This document shows, in pieces, positions 51,844 to 61,398 of a stretch of 64,000 bases of DNA. Numbering within the stretch: position 1 is the stretch's first letter; the number at the start of each line of letters is the position of its first letter. The stretch is taken from assembly GCF_014199985.1 (NCBI RefSeq), contig NZ_JACHOS010000016.1, forward strand, positions 1 to 64,000. The letters run 5' to 3'. Under the pieces are notes generated by a model. That model was not told the origin of the DNA. It did not search any database and worked only from the letters and a program-made list of their open reading frames with translations. Both the position numbers and the translations under genes were made by a program. This DNA is from Methylorubrum rhodesianum (GTDB lineage Bacteria; Pseudomonadota; Alphaproteobacteria; Rhizobiales; Beijerinckiaceae).

Positions 51844-52140
51844 TCAGTCTCCAAACAGGATCTCGAAGGTCAGCGGATCGTAGAAGCGCATCAGGCTTTT
51901 CACGAAATCCTTCGCATCGATCCCGAGGGCCTCGGCCCAGACCCGGTATCGGTCCGGGGGGACACGACCGCGCCCGGTCTCCAGTTGCGAGATGAAGGTA
52001 TAGTATTCCGCGCCGACCTGCGCGGCCAGCTGCCTCTGCGAGAGACCGCGCTTCTCTCGAAGCTCCTTCAGGAATCGGCCACCTTCGCGGCGCAGTTCCT
52101 GCACCTCCTCGGAGCCGACGCGTTGCTGGTGGACATACAA
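51844..52140 (-). CDS. XRE-family helix-turn-helix regulator
   Basis: A 98-residue DNA-binding protein. The Cro/C1-type helix-turn-helix covers residues ~22-75 (FLKELREKRGLSQRQLAAQV, GAEYYTFISQLETGRGRVPP). The C-terminal tail (RFYDPLTFEILFGD) is unlike phage repressors and may mediate dimerisation. The frame begins with TTG, with GGGAG about 9 bases upstream. It is divergent from the type I secretion operon across a 358-base gap, so it could regulate that operon, itself, or both. Confidence 0.75.
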   Translation of the reverse strand: MYVHQQRVGSEEVQELRREGGRFLKELREKRGLSQRQLAAQVGAEYYTFISQLETGRGRVPPDRYRVWAEALGIDAKDFVKSLMRFYDPLTFEILFGD

Positions 52141-52498
52141 ATGAAAGGCTCCCGCCAGCGCTCGAACGCGTCAGCGCCGAATGGTACAGTAATTCCTATA
52201 TGTCGCTCCCTAAGCCGACGTCCAGTTTGCGACGCGCTGAATTTCGACACCGACGGCGGCGCGGCTTGGAATACAGTAAGCCCGCGCTAAGATTCATGGG
52301 TCGGCCCGCGATGACGCGGGTCGGGGAAGCGGACGCTATGCAGCGGCACGGGTCACATTTTTCCGAGGGGGTGTCCCGGGCCGCTGTCTCGGTTCTCCCG
52401 AAGCCGATCCGGGGATGGGTGGGATGTGACCGGAGCCCGAAGGCGGCCTGCCTGGACGCACAATCCGCGTCAGGCATCCCGGCGCACCGGGAGGTGCC
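52141..52498. other. Divergent promoter region of XRE regulator and secretion operon
   Basis: About 360 bases with no convincing gene. The promoter for the secretion genes must lie here. I see no clear operator palindrome. Confidence 0.35.
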
Positions 52499-54262
52499 AT
52501 GAGCCCCCCCGTGGCCGAGTCCGTCTTGAAGGAGGGGCTGCGCTCGATCCGCCCCGTTCTGGTGACGGTGTTCGTCTTCGCCTTCTTCACCAACCTCCTT
52601 CTGTTCGCCGGCCCGCTCTACATGCTGCAGGTCTACGACCGCGTCCTTCTGAGCCGGAACGAAGCGACCCTGTTCGGGATCACGGCGATCGCGGCCTTCG
52701 CGCTCGCCGTCTATGCCGCCCTCGAGATGCTGCGTTCGCGCCTGCTGGTGCGGGGCGGGGTGATCTTCGATCAGAAGGTCGCCGGACCGGTCTTCGAGAT
52801 CGTGCACAGGGCTGCGCTCCTCAAGCCGCGGGCGGGGCATGACGCAGCCCTGCGCGACGTCGATGTCCTGCGCGAGTTCCTCACGGGCGGCGCGATTCTG
52901 GCGTTTTGCGATCTGCCCTGGGCCTCTCTGTTCCTGATCGCCTGCTTCATCCTCCATCCGTGGTTCGGCTGGATGGCGCTGCTCGGGGGCGGCACGTTGC
53001 TGGGGCTGACGCTCCTTGCCGATCTCACGACCCGGCGGCCCCTCGACGTGGCGAGCCAAGCCGCGAGAGAGGCGGGCGAGCAGGCCCGCGCGACCGTCCG
53101 AGGGGGCGAGGTCCTGCGGGCCATGGGCATGCTCGGCGCCCTGCGGTCCCGCTGGCGTCGGCGTCACGACGAGGCGATCCTGCTTCAGGCCCGGGCGAGC
53201 GACCGCGCCGGCCTCATCGGCGCGGCGACGAAGTTCACGCGCATGTTTCTGCAGACGATGGTCCTCGGTGTCGGCGCCTATCTCGCCATCCACGGCGAGA
53301 TCTCGGCCGGCTCGATGATCGCGGCCTCGATCATCATGGGCCGAACGCTGGCGCCCATCGAGGCGGTCGTGGGACATTGGAAGAGCTTCACGGCGGCCCG
53401 GAGCAGCCATGCCCGGCTGAAGGATATCGTGGCGCGCATCGGGCTCGAGCCGGAGCGCGTGATGCTGCCGCGCCCGCGCGGTCAGATCGAGACCGAGAAC
53501 TTGGTCGTGGCGGCTCCGGGCTCGTCGCGGACCATCCTCCACGACGTCAGCGTGCGGCTGGAGCCCGGCAGCGTCGCCGGGATCATCGGTCCCAGTGCGG
53601 CCGGAAAATCGACTCTGGTCCGTGCGATCACGGGCGTCTGGCCTGTCGTCTCCGGCGCCGTGCGCATCGATGGAGCCGACCTCCGGCACTGGGATCCTCA
53701 GGCGCTCGGGCGGCATCTCGGCTACCTGCCGCAGGATGTCGAATTGTTCGACGGCACCGTGGCGCAGAACATCGCGCGCTTCGACGTCCAGGACGACGCC
53801 GCGGTCGTCTCGGTCGCGCAACGTGCGGGCTGCCACGACCTGATCCAGGCTCTACCCGACGGCTACAACACCCGGATCGGGCCGGGCGGGCACGGCCTCT
53901 CCGGCGGCCAGCGTCAGCGCATCGCCCTGGCGCGCGCGATGTACGGGGATCCGAGCCTGGTCGTCCTCGACGAGCCGAATGCCAGCCTCGACCAGGCCGG
54001 CGAGGCCGCACTGATGCGGGCGGTGGCCGACCTTCGAGAGCGCGGGACGACGGTCGTCATCGTCACGCACAAGGTGAGCCTGCTGGCAGGCGCCGACCTG
54101 ATCCTGATGCTCGACGGCGGAACGCTTCGTGCCTCGGGCCCAGCGGACCAGATCCTCGCCCAGATCTCCGGTCCCCGCCCGGTTCCGGCGCTGGTCGCGA
54201 CCGGCGGCCGGGCAATCCCCGAGACCGAGAGGGTGCCCGACGTCCAACGCAGCGCGGGCTGA
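52499..54262 (+). CDS. Type I secretion ABC transporter (PrtD-like permease/ATPase)
   Basis: A 587-residue half-transporter with six membrane segments in its first ~310 residues (FAFFTNLLLFAGPLYMLQVYDRV is the typical T1SS opening). A C-terminal ATPase follows: Walker A GPSAAGKST (~363-371), signature LSGGQRQRIALARA, Walker B LVVLDEPNASLD and H-loop VTHK. No N-terminal C39 peptidase domain is present. It dimerises in the inner membrane and exports a C-terminally signalled protein together with the HlyD adaptor encoded 3 bases downstream and a TolC-like channel not in this window. ATG with GGGAGG upstream. Confidence 0.92.
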   Translation: MSPPVAESVLKEGLRSIRPVLVTVFVFAFFTNLLLFAGPLYMLQVYDRVLLSRNEATLFGITAIAAFALAVYAALEMLRSRLLVRGGVIFDQKVAGPVFEIVHRAALLKPRAGHDAALRDVDVLREFLTGGAILAFCDLPWASLFLIACFILHPWFGWMALLGGGTLLGLTLLADLTTRRPLDVASQAAREAGEQARATVRGGEVLRAMGMLGALRSRWRRRHDEAILLQARASDRAGLIGAATKFTRMFLQTMVLGVGAYLAIHGEISAGSMIAASIIMGRTLAPIEAVVGHWKSFTAARSSHARLKDIVARIGLEPERVMLPRPRGQIETENLVVAAPGSSRTILHDVSVRLEPGSVAGIIGPSAAGKSTLVRAITGVWPVVSGAVRIDGADLRHWDPQALGRHLGYLPQDVELFDGTVAQNIARFDVQDDAAVVSVAQRAGCHDLIQALPDGYNTRIGPGGHGLSGGQRQRIALARAMYGDPSLVVLDEPNASLDQAGEAALMRAVADLRERGTTVVIVTHKVSLLAGADLILMLDGGTLRASGPADQILAQISGPRPVPALVATGGRAIPETERVPDVQRSAG

Positions 54263-54265
54263 GCC

Positions 54266-55648
54266 ATGAGCACCCCTTCTGCCCCGATTCCCATCAAGTC
54301 GCCCGCCGCCCCCTCGCCATCACGGGCTCGGGGCGGCGCGGGCAGCAAGGACGGCGCCGTCCCTCCGATCGCGTGGCAGCACTACGCGATCGCCGGCTAC
54401 GCCCTCATCCTGGCAACCTTCGGTGTCGCCGGTCTCTGGGCGGCCACCGTGCGCCTGGATCGTGCCGTCATCAGCACCGGCGTCATCGTCGCGGAGAGCA
54501 GCCGCAAGATCGTCCAGCACTTCGAGGGCGGTATGGTCCAGGCGGTGCTGGTGCGGGATGGACAGACAGTCCGCGCGGGTGACGTCCTCCTGCGCATCGA
54601 TCCTGTCCAGTCCCAGGCGAGCGCGGACCTGTTCCGAAATCAGCTCGACGCCGCTCTCGTCCTGGAGGCGCGACTGCGGGCGGAGCAGGCACAGTCCGAC
54701 GGCCTGCACTTACCCGCCGAGATCGCCGCGCGGCGCGACGAACCCGCCCTCGCTCGCATGATCGGCGACCAGACCGGCCAGTTGGTGGAACGGAGGACGA
54801 CGCTCAAGGGTCAGCTTGCCCTCATCGAAGCCAAGGTCGCCCAGCTGAGGACGGAGATTTCCGGCCTTGCCGTCGAGAAATCCTCGGTCGAACAGCAGGT
54901 CGGCTTCATCCGGCAGGAGCTGGAGGGCCTGCGCAGCCTGCATGAGCGGAATCTGATCCCCCTGTCGCGCCTTCTCGTGATGGAGCGCGAGCGCACGCGG
55001 CTGGAGGGCGTGATCGGGCGCTCGGTGGCCGAGAGGGCGAAGGCCGAGAACGCCATCAGCGAGGCTGGGCTGCAGATCACCCAATTGAAGCAGAAGCTTC
55101 AGGAGGCGGTCACGGGCCAGCTTCTCGAAACGCGGCAGAGGATCGGCGAGCTTCGCGAAAAGCTCGTCGTCGCGCAGGACGTGTTCCGGCGCCACGAGAT
55201 CCGCGCCTCCCACGACGGCGTCATTCAGGCGCTCAAGGTCGTGGCGATCGGGCAGGTCGTCCGCTCGGGCGAGCCGCTGATGGAGATCGTCCCGACGGCG
55301 GACCGGCTCGTGGTCAACGTGCAATTCTCGCCCAACGACCTCGACGCCGTTCATGCCGGCATGCGGGCGGAGATCAAGTTTCCGACCTTCCAGGCGCGCC
55401 GGACGCCCGCGGTCTTCGGAACGCTCACGGTGGTATCGCGGGACCGTCTTGTGGACGAGGGCACGAAGAAGGCCTACTTCGCCGGCACCGTAGAGATCGA
55501 CGAACACCAGCTCCCGGCCGACGTCAGACAGCGTCTTCTCGCGGGCCTGCCGGCCGAGGTGGTGGTCTCGGCCGGGGAGCGCACGGCCCTGGAATATCTG
55601 TTCGCCCCCTTCTTCGATGCGATGGGACGCGCTTTCCATGAACGCTAG
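54266..55648 (+). CDS. Type I secretion HlyD-family adaptor
   Basis: A 460-residue membrane fusion protein. A single N-terminal membrane segment (YAIAGYALILATFGVAGLWA) follows a short cytoplasmic tail. The split lipoyl domain (HFEGGMVQAVLVRDGQTVRA and SHDGVIQALKVVAIGQVV) brackets a long coiled coil (~120-300). The C-terminal beta barrel ends with the usual LEYLFAPF. It starts 3 bases after the ABC gene, so the two are co-translated. It bridges the ABC transporter and the outer-membrane channel. Confidence 0.92.
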   Translation: MSTPSAPIPIKSPAAPSPSRARGGAGSKDGAVPPIAWQHYAIAGYALILATFGVAGLWAATVRLDRAVISTGVIVAESSRKIVQHFEGGMVQAVLVRDGQTVRAGDVLLRIDPVQSQASADLFRNQLDAALVLEARLRAEQAQSDGLHLPAEIAARRDEPALARMIGDQTGQLVERRTTLKGQLALIEAKVAQLRTEISGLAVEKSSVEQQVGFIRQELEGLRSLHERNLIPLSRLLVMERERTRLEGVIGRSVAERAKAENAISEAGLQITQLKQKLQEAVTGQLLETRQRIGELREKLVVAQDVFRRHEIRASHDGVIQALKVVAIGQVVRSGEPLMEIVPTADRLVVNVQFSPNDLDAVHAGMRAEIKFPTFQARRTPAVFGTLTVVSRDRLVDEGTKKAYFAGTVEIDEHQLPADVRQRLLAGLPAEVVVSAGERTALEYLFAPFFDAMGRAFHER

Positions 55649-55726
55649 CGCCACGCCCGGTCGCGCCGTCACGGAAGGCGACACCGTCCGCCAAGGGACG
55701 CAACGAGCCGACACGGTGAAATGACG

Positions 55727-58700
55727 ATGAGCACGGTCATTCCGCTCTTCCGTCCGGCATCGGCGCGACAAGGCAACTGGTCGCAGCAGGAGCTGGCCGA
55801 ATTCTACCGCGTCGAGGCGGCCCTCCTCCGGGCCGGGTTCAGCATCGCGAGCGAGCACGGTCTCAGCGACGAGGGGGAGCCGTGGTTCGTCTTCTGCCGG
55901 CCGGACGGCGATGCGCTCATCCACTTCGCCAAGATCGACGGCAGCTATCTCATCGCCTCGGAGGCTCTGGACCGACCCGTGCGCGGAACGGATTTCCGTA
56001 CGCTGATCGACCAGATCGCCCGCTTGCACCCGCACCTGCTCCCGATCCCGGCGACCGGGACGACCCTCGTGGTTCATCCGGCCGCGCTGCTCGCGGCTCT
56101 GGTGGCCGCGGTCGCCCTGAGCCTGTCGTCCGAGGATGCCCATGCGGGGCCGCTCGTGCCGGGCGGCGAAGGCGTATCCTCGCCACCTACCTCCCAGGGG
56201 AGCGAGCCGGCGCAGGGCCTGCCGCAATCGAAGGTCGGCAGCGGGTCCGGCGATCGGAACACCGATCGCAATCAGCTGGAAGCCATCATCCTCTCGGCGA
56301 TGATCTTCGCAGCCGAGGCGATGGCGGTCGATCACCGCGCCGTGAGCGCAGAGCTGAATCTCGACTTCGCGGATGGAGTGCGCAACGCCTCGGGCCCAAC
56401 GCCGCAGGGTGACGCGGCCCAGGCGTCGAACGTCGCGCTCGGTTCTGGGAGCGGGAGCGTCTCGGTTCAGCCGGCCGTTCTGACGGCGCAGGGAAGCGGC
56501 GCGAATCCCGACGCTCGTCCTCAGCCCGCATCCGACGCGATCTCGGCGGCGAGCCGGGCCGATCCGGCTCCACCGGCGCGGGCCGAATTCACGGGCGACG
56601 CACCGAAGTCCCCTGCCTCCCAGAACCATCCGCTGGCGCCGGGATTCGGCAGCGATATCGCGCTGACCGGCACATCGGCCGAGGCGTCCGCCGCCAAGTC
56701 CAGCGGTCAACAGGCGTCGACGCTGGGACCCAGCGAGAGTGCAGCGCCCGCATCGGATGGGCTCGGACCGGAGGCGAGCGATCAGCGTGCCGGTTCTGCA
56801 TCGACTTCGATTGTCGAGCCTGCTTCCTACTCCCGTCCTGCCGCATCGTCCGACGCCGGAAGCGGACCTGCCCGGCCGGCCTGGGCCAAAGACATGCCTC
56901 AGACCGTGACGAGCCGGGTGCCGCCCCCCGAAGCGTCGCGCGACGCCGACGATCGGGGGCACGGCCGACCTGCGGAGACTGCACTGGGGAACGGTGCTGA
57001 GGTCGATCCGACGGGTCCTGGCAACGGTCGCGGCGAGGGCGTGGGCCGGGATCGAGGATCTCCGGCCAAGGCTGCCGCCGAAACCCATGCGCCAGGGGAG
57101 CAGGCCGCCTCCGGTCACAGCCAATCCGGCGGTGTCGGTCAAGGCCGCGGCGCTCCGGCCGAGATCGCGACCGGGAACACGCCGCAATCTGAATCCGCCC
57201 GCCACGGTCAAGGATCCGTCGACAGCACCGGTCAGGATCGCGGCTCGTCAGCGATGGCGGCCGCCGGACACGGCCCGAGCGCCGAGCCGGCTGGCCGCGG
57301 TCAGGGTCAAGCCGGCGACCGAGGTCAGGATCGTGGTGCGCCGGCTGCGGCCTCTCATGAAATGCGGGTCGAGCAAACGAGCCCCGCCAACGACCCCGTG
57401 AACACCGACGGTCCGGACCGAGCCTCATCGCCTGAGGGAGCGAGCGGGAACGCCCCGCAGACCGCAGCGGCCGGCGGTGGCAATGGCCACGCCAGCGGCG
57501 TTGCTCGGGAAGTAGCCGCACCGGCTCAGGCCGAAGCGTCGAACAGCTCACCGGTCGAGCCGAGCAGCCGTGGTGGCGGCCACACCGGTGGCGGCGCCCA
57601 GGAACGGTCCCCACTGGCCGAGGCTGCGGCGGGAGGCAACCCGCAGACAGTGCAGACCGGCCCGGATGAAGGCCATGCCGGCGTCCCTGGTCAGGGAAGC
57701 ACACCGGCCGAGTCCGTGGTCAACGATCGTCCCGAGGCCCAAAAGGTCGGTCGCGCAGGTGGCCAGGAGAATGCCAGCGATCAAGGTTCGCGGCGGCCGA
57801 CGGAGGCGGCATCTGGAAACGATCCGCAAGTCGAGTCGACAGGCAGCAGCAACGGCCAGGGTCATGGCAGCAGCTTGCAGGCCGAGGCTGCCGCGCACCG
57901 GGAGCCGGGTTCAAGCGCGTCTTCTGACGGCCACGGGCGGCCCCCAAGCGATGCCAACGAGCGGGGATCGACCGCCCAGACCGAGGCCGCATTCCCTGGG
58001 ACGGAGCAGCAAGCCGATCGCGGCAATGGCCGCAGCTCCGCCTCTGCCGAGCGTAGCGACCAGGAAGCGCCCGAAGCGCATGGCCGCGGCGCGACCGACA
58101 CCGCCTCGAGTCACGGCAAGCCTGAAACGCCCGGCGGGGCGCAGTCAGACGCGGCACCGACCACGAAGGACCATGCGCTGCTTGACTCCGATTCCGCCGC
58201 CCACGGATCGAACAAGCTCAGCGCGACCGAACGGTCAGGCGGCGTGCGCGAACCGACCGATGGAGCGGCTCCCGAGCACGCCGCCGCAGCCGATCACGCG
58301 TCCGCAACGGCCGATGGATCCGCTCAGCCTCCGACATCGTCGCCCTCCGAGCAGGCGCGGGACCATTCGATCGGGCATGGCTCCGATCACGCCTCGAACG
58401 CGACCGTCTCGGAACAGACGAACGGGGACATGTCCGACGCGAAGGAGCACGGATCGACGCCGAGCGACGTCGCCGTGACGGCGCCATCGAACGTCCATGC
58501 CGGCGGCACCGGGCCTCACCCGCGGCTTGCACAGGACGAGTCGGCGCCGCACGGGCACAGTGCCGATGCGGAGCTCGCAACTCCCGCGCCGGCTGCCCGT
58601 GACCCAGTTTTCCAGGATCGGGGAAGCGATCGGGCGGACGCGCAGAGCCCCCTCGGACATGGGGCTTCACCGGCATCGGACGCGCAGGTTGCGTCGCCGA

Positions 58701-59293
58701 AGAGTGAGCACGCCCAAGCCGATCCCGAGGCGGCGCATGACGACGCGGGCCCCGTCGTCGTTCGCGCGATCCCGGCAGCGGATCCGCAGGCGACGGCTCA
58801 TGGCGTGGACGAGAATAGCCTTTCCGACCCGACCGGTGGCCCGAACCTGATGTCGCCGTCCGCGCCGGTTTCGCCCGGCGAGACCGCATCGGCCCATGCC
58901 GATCGGGAGCAGGTGAAGGGCGGCCCTTCGGTCGGCGGCCGTGCCGACCGGGAGGCGCCCGGACTTGCGGCCGATCCGGTCAAGGCCAAACCGCCGACCG
59001 AGCCGCCTGTACAGGTTGAAGCGGGTCTAGCGGACGGGCCTTCACCAACCGGCCAGTCCGGCTCCGTCGCGTCCCATGGGACGTCCGGCCAAGCGAAGCC
59101 CGGCCTGCCGGGCCCCCCGCCCGCGGCGATCGACGCGGATGGCAATCTCGTGTTCCATTCGGATGCCCATCAGGATCCGGCGCCGTCTGCCCTTCCGGTC
59201 GGGCCGGATGAGGCGACGACCCATCATGCGGTCGGCCTGATCGGGGTCTCGGATCAGGCGCATCCAGCGCACGACATCTATCACCACACCTAG
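55727..59293 (+). CDS. Large low-complexity repeat protein next to type I secretion genes
   Basis: A protein of about 1188 residues in three parts. A globular N-terminal domain (~1-110) contains FYRVEAALLRAGFSIASEHG and GEPWFVFCRPDGDALIHFAK. One hydrophobic segment (VHPAALLAALVAAVALSLSS, ~120-140) follows. The remaining ~1000 residues are Gly/Ala/Ser/Gln/His-rich and disordered, including about twelve ~31-residue repeats. There are no RTX nonapeptides. The second ATG is chosen because GGTGAA lies 8 bases upstream; the first ATG is six bases earlier. It starts 78 bases after hlyD. It could be a surface or periplasm-spanning protein using the transporter, or a membrane-anchored accessory of it; sequence alone does not decide. 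Confidence 0.72.
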   Translation: MSTVIPLFRPASARQGNWSQQELAEFYRVEAALLRAGFSIASEHGLSDEGEPWFVFCRPDGDALIHFAKIDGSYLIASEALDRPVRGTDFRTLIDQIARLHPHLLPIPATGTTLVVHPAALLAALVAAVALSLSSEDAHAGPLVPGGEGVSSPPTSQGSEPAQGLPQSKVGSGSGDRNTDRNQLEAIILSAMIFAAEAMAVDHRAVSAELNLDFADGVRNASGPTPQGDAAQASNVALGSGSGSVSVQPAVLTAQGSGANPDARPQPASDAISAASRADPAPPARAEFTGDAPKSPASQNHPLAPGFGSDIALTGTSAEASAAKSSGQQASTLGPSESAAPASDGLGPEASDQRAGSASTSIVEPASYSRPAASSDAGSGPARPAWAKDMPQTVTSRVPPPEASRDADDRGHGRPAETALGNGAEVDPTGPGNGRGEGVGRDRGSPAKAAAETHAPGEQAASGHSQSGGVGQGRGAPAEIATGNTPQSESARHGQGSVDSTGQDRGSSAMAAAGHGPSAEPAGRGQGQAGDRGQDRGAPAAASHEMRVEQTSPANDPVNTDGPDRASSPEGASGNAPQTAAAGGGNGHASGVAREVAAPAQAEASNSSPVEPSSRGGGHTGGGAQERSPLAEAAAGGNPQTVQTGPDEGHAGVPGQGSTPAESVVNDRPEAQKVGRAGGQENASDQGSRRPTEAASGNDPQVESTGSSNGQGHGSSLQAEAAAHREPGSSASSDGHGRPPSDANERGSTAQTEAAFPGTEQQADRGNGRSSASAERSDQEAPEAHGRGATDTASSHGKPETPGGAQSDAAPTTKDHALLDSDSAAHGSNKLSATERSGGVREPTDGAAPEHAAAADHASATADGSAQPPTSSPSEQARDHSIGHGSDHASNATVSEQTNGDMSDAKEHGSTPSDVAVTAPSNVHAGGTGPHPRLAQDESAPHGHSADAELATPAPAARDPVFQDRGSDRADAQSPLGHGASPASDAQVASPKSEHAQADPEAAHDDAGPVVVRAIPAADPQATAHGVDENSLSDPTGGPNLMSPSAPVSPGETASAHADREQVKGGPSVGGRADREAPGLAADPVKAKPPTEPPVQVEAGLADGPSPTGQSGSVASHGTSGQAKPGLPGPPPAAIDADGNLVFHSDAHQDPAPSALPVGPDEATTHHAVGLIGVSDQAHPAHDIYHHT
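56937..58110 (+). repeat. ~93-bp degenerate tandem repeats coding ~31-residue units
   Basis: Each unit begins near a G-Q-D/G-R-G-S/A-P-A-E-x-A core and continues through N-x-P-Q-x-E and a G-x-G-H/Q-x-G stretch. Examples start GQGRGAPAEIATGNTPQSES and GQDRGSSAMAAAGHGPSAEP. Twelve or so copies diverge strongly in DNA, so this is an old expansion maintained by selection on protein composition, not a recent array. Confidence 0.65.
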
Positions 59294-59362
59294 GGCCGCA
59301 GCCGGCCTGATCGCTTCAGACCGGCGCCTCCAGCCGCTTGGCTTGATGCGGGTTCCTGCGGA

Positions 59363-59421
59363 CGCACCGGCCGCCACTCCTTCACTCCTTCGGAGTGCGT
59401 TCGGGAATGTCCGCCGGTGCG
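59363..59421. terminator. Nested hairpin between convergent operons
   Basis: Outer arms CGCACCGGC and GCCGGTGCG (9 bp) enclose an inner hairpin CACTCC-TTC-GGAGTG at 59383-59397. It lies between the stop of the repeat-protein gene and the stop of the minus-strand glycosyltransferase gene, so it can terminate both. Confidence 0.55.
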
Positions 59422-59439
59422 CTTCGCTCGCGGCCCCGC

Positions 59440-61398
59440 TCAACCGAGGCCGAGGCTTCGACGGAGCAGGCCGCCGACAGCCGGTGCGAACCGGGCGGCA
59501 CGGGCGATGGTGTCGCGCGGCGTCGCGTAAAGGGCCACGACCAGAGCCCGGTACTGCTCCGGCGACGGATCGAGCGAAAGGCCGGCGGGATCCGAGACGG
59601 CGTCGATCGCGCCGATCCCTGGAAGGTGCAGGACGAGCGGCACACCCGGTGTGGAGACCGGCTCGCACGGGCCGGCAAGCGTTGCCCGGCCGGGCGAGAG
59701 GGTCGCGATGCGGCAGGCGCGGGTGGTCCCCCCGGCTTCGATCCGGGCATCGGCGTCGTAGCGGAACGCGAGGTCGACGCGCGGGTGCTCGAAGCAGACG
59801 AGGAAGCAGATGAAGGTCAGCACCATCGCCACCCCGGCCCAGACGAGATTGAAGTAGTCGATATCCGAGATCTCGGCCGGCGCGGTCGGGGCGATGAAAG
59901 CCCAGACGATACTGAAGGCGGAGAGCAGGGAGAGGCCGCCGAACGCGGCGGCCATGCGCCAGCGGACCCGCATCTTGGAACGATCACCGCCCTTCTCGGT
60001 GACCTTGAACGGACGGCCGAAGGGCCGGACGGACGCCTGGATGAGGGTCATGGTGACGGCGAGGGCACTGATCGCGTGGGTCACTTCCATGAAGATCGGC
60101 AGGGTGCGCGAGCGCGAGACCCAGCCGCTATAGGCCCACAGCGCGAAGAGCGGCGGCGCGCCGTAGCGCAGGAAGGACAGCACGTCGGCCTCGAAGGCCG
60201 GGAGCCCGGCGATCCAGTACACCGCCGGGGCCAGTAGCATCAGCACGATGTAGGGCTTGCAGGCCCAGTTCAGCACGCCGTGCAGGAAGTGGATCCGCTG
60301 GATCAGGGTGTAGCCCGGCCCGCGCAGCGGCCCGTCGGCGAGCAGCGCGATCTGGATCGTCCCGAGGCACCAGCGGGTCCGCTGCGTGATGTATTCCGGA
60401 AGGCCCTCGGCCGAGAGGCCCATGCTCAGCCGCTCGTTCAGCCAATGAGTCTCGTAGCCGCGGCGCGACATGCCGAGCGACAGGTTGAGATCCTCGCAGA
60501 TCGCCGCGTCGGGGAAGCCGCCGATCTCGCCGAGCCGGTCGCGGCGCACGATGAACGAGGTGCCGACGCAGAAGGCGGCGTTCCAGGCGTCCTTCGCCGG
60601 CTGGAACACGTCGAAGAAGATGCGCTGGTCGTCGACCCAGCTCTCGGCGGCGGCGAGATTGTGCTGAATCGGATCGGCGTTGAAGAAGAATTGCGGCGAT
60701 TGCACCACGGCCGCCTTCGGGTCGTCGAACAGGCCGACCATGCGCTTGAGGATGTCAGGCTGCGGCGCGAAATCCGCATCGAGCACGAGGATCAGCGGCG
60801 CGTTGGTCCGCTCGGCGGTATGCTGCAAGGCGTTGTTGAGGTTGCCGGCCTTCGCCCCCTTGTTGTCCGGGCGCGTGATGTAGCGGGCGCCGACCTTCTC
60901 GCAATAGTCCCGCAACCACTCCCGGCGGGTGTCGTCGCAGACCCAGACGGTCTTGGGCCCGTAATCGATCGCGAGCGATGGCAGGATCGACTTCTCCACG
61001 ACCTCGCGCGGCTCGTTGTAGGTGCAGATGAAGATGTCGACGGCCGGCCACTCGCCGCTCGCCTCGCGGCGCGCCTGGGCCGCATCGGCCTCCGCGGAGC
61101 GGTCCTTGAAACGCAGCAGGATGACCACCGACAGCAGGGTGTAGACCACCGCCACCATCTCGGCGGCGAAGAACAGGTAGGACCAGATGGCACCGGCTTC
61201 GGGGGTCAGCGGCGGCAGCGTGTCGTTCCAGCGCCAGCGGGCGTATGTGGCGATGAGGGCGGCCGTCAGCGCTCCGAACAGCAGGCGATCGAAGGCCCGC
61301 TCGGGCCGCAGCAGGCCGGCGAGCGCGAAGAGGCCGAGGGCGATGCCGAAGGCGAGCGCGAGCACGGAGGCCGCGTCGCCGGGGGAAGGAAACATCAT
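59440..61398 (-). CDS. Cellulose synthase-like family 2 glycosyltransferase
   Basis: A 652-residue processive glycosyltransferase. N-terminal membrane segments are followed by the catalytic domain: D-D in VCDDTRREW (~155), DAD in LVLDADFAP (~208-210), CEDLNLSLG (~302) and QRTRW (339-343), the D,DxD,D,QxxRW set of BcsA-type enzymes. More membrane segments follow, then a C-terminal PilZ-like region without the RxxxR and (D/N)xSxxG residues needed for c-di-GMP binding. The ATG has AGGAGG upstream and overlaps the previous gene's stop (ATGA). Last gene of a polysaccharide operon; the product may be cellulose or another beta-glucan. Confidence 0.88.
   Translation of the reverse strand: MMFPSPGDAASVLALAFGIALGLFALAGLLRPERAFDRLLFGALTAALIATYARWRWNDTLPPLTPEAGAIWSYLFFAAEMVAVVYTLLSVVILLRFKDRSAEADAAQARREASGEWPAVDIFICTYNEPREVVEKSILPSLAIDYGPKTVWVCDDTRREWLRDYCEKVGARYITRPDNKGAKAGNLNNALQHTAERTNAPLILVLDADFAPQPDILKRMVGLFDDPKAAVVQSPQFFFNADPIQHNLAAAESWVDDQRIFFDVFQPAKDAWNAAFCVGTSFIVRRDRLGEIGGFPDAAICEDLNLSLGMSRRGYETHWLNERLSMGLSAEGLPEYITQRTRWCLGTIQIALLADGPLRGPGYTLIQRIHFLHGVLNWACKPYIVLMLLAPAVYWIAGLPAFEADVLSFLRYGAPPLFALWAYSGWVSRSRTLPIFMEVTHAISALAVTMTLIQASVRPFGRPFKVTEKGGDRSKMRVRWRMAAAFGGLSLLSAFSIVWAFIAPTAPAEISDIDYFNLVWAGVAMVLTFICFLVCFEHPRVDLAFRYDADARIEAGGTTRACRIATLSPGRATLAGPCEPVSTPGVPLVLHLPGIGAIDAVSDPAGLSLDPSPEQYRALVVALYATPRDTIARAARFAPAVGGLLRRSLGLG

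Noticed and set aside
54710..57211. Long minus-strand frame across the hlyD adaptor and the repeat-protein gene
   Set aside because: Arginine-rich low-complexity translation without family motifs, antisense to two genes with clear evidence.
56937..58110. A CRISPR-like array
   Set aside because: The ~93-bp periodicity is degenerate, stays in one long reading frame and has no identical short repeats with unique spacers.
55727..59293. RTX toxin or calcium-binding adhesin
   Set aside because: No GGxGxDxLx nonapeptides are present despite the adjacent type I secretion genes.
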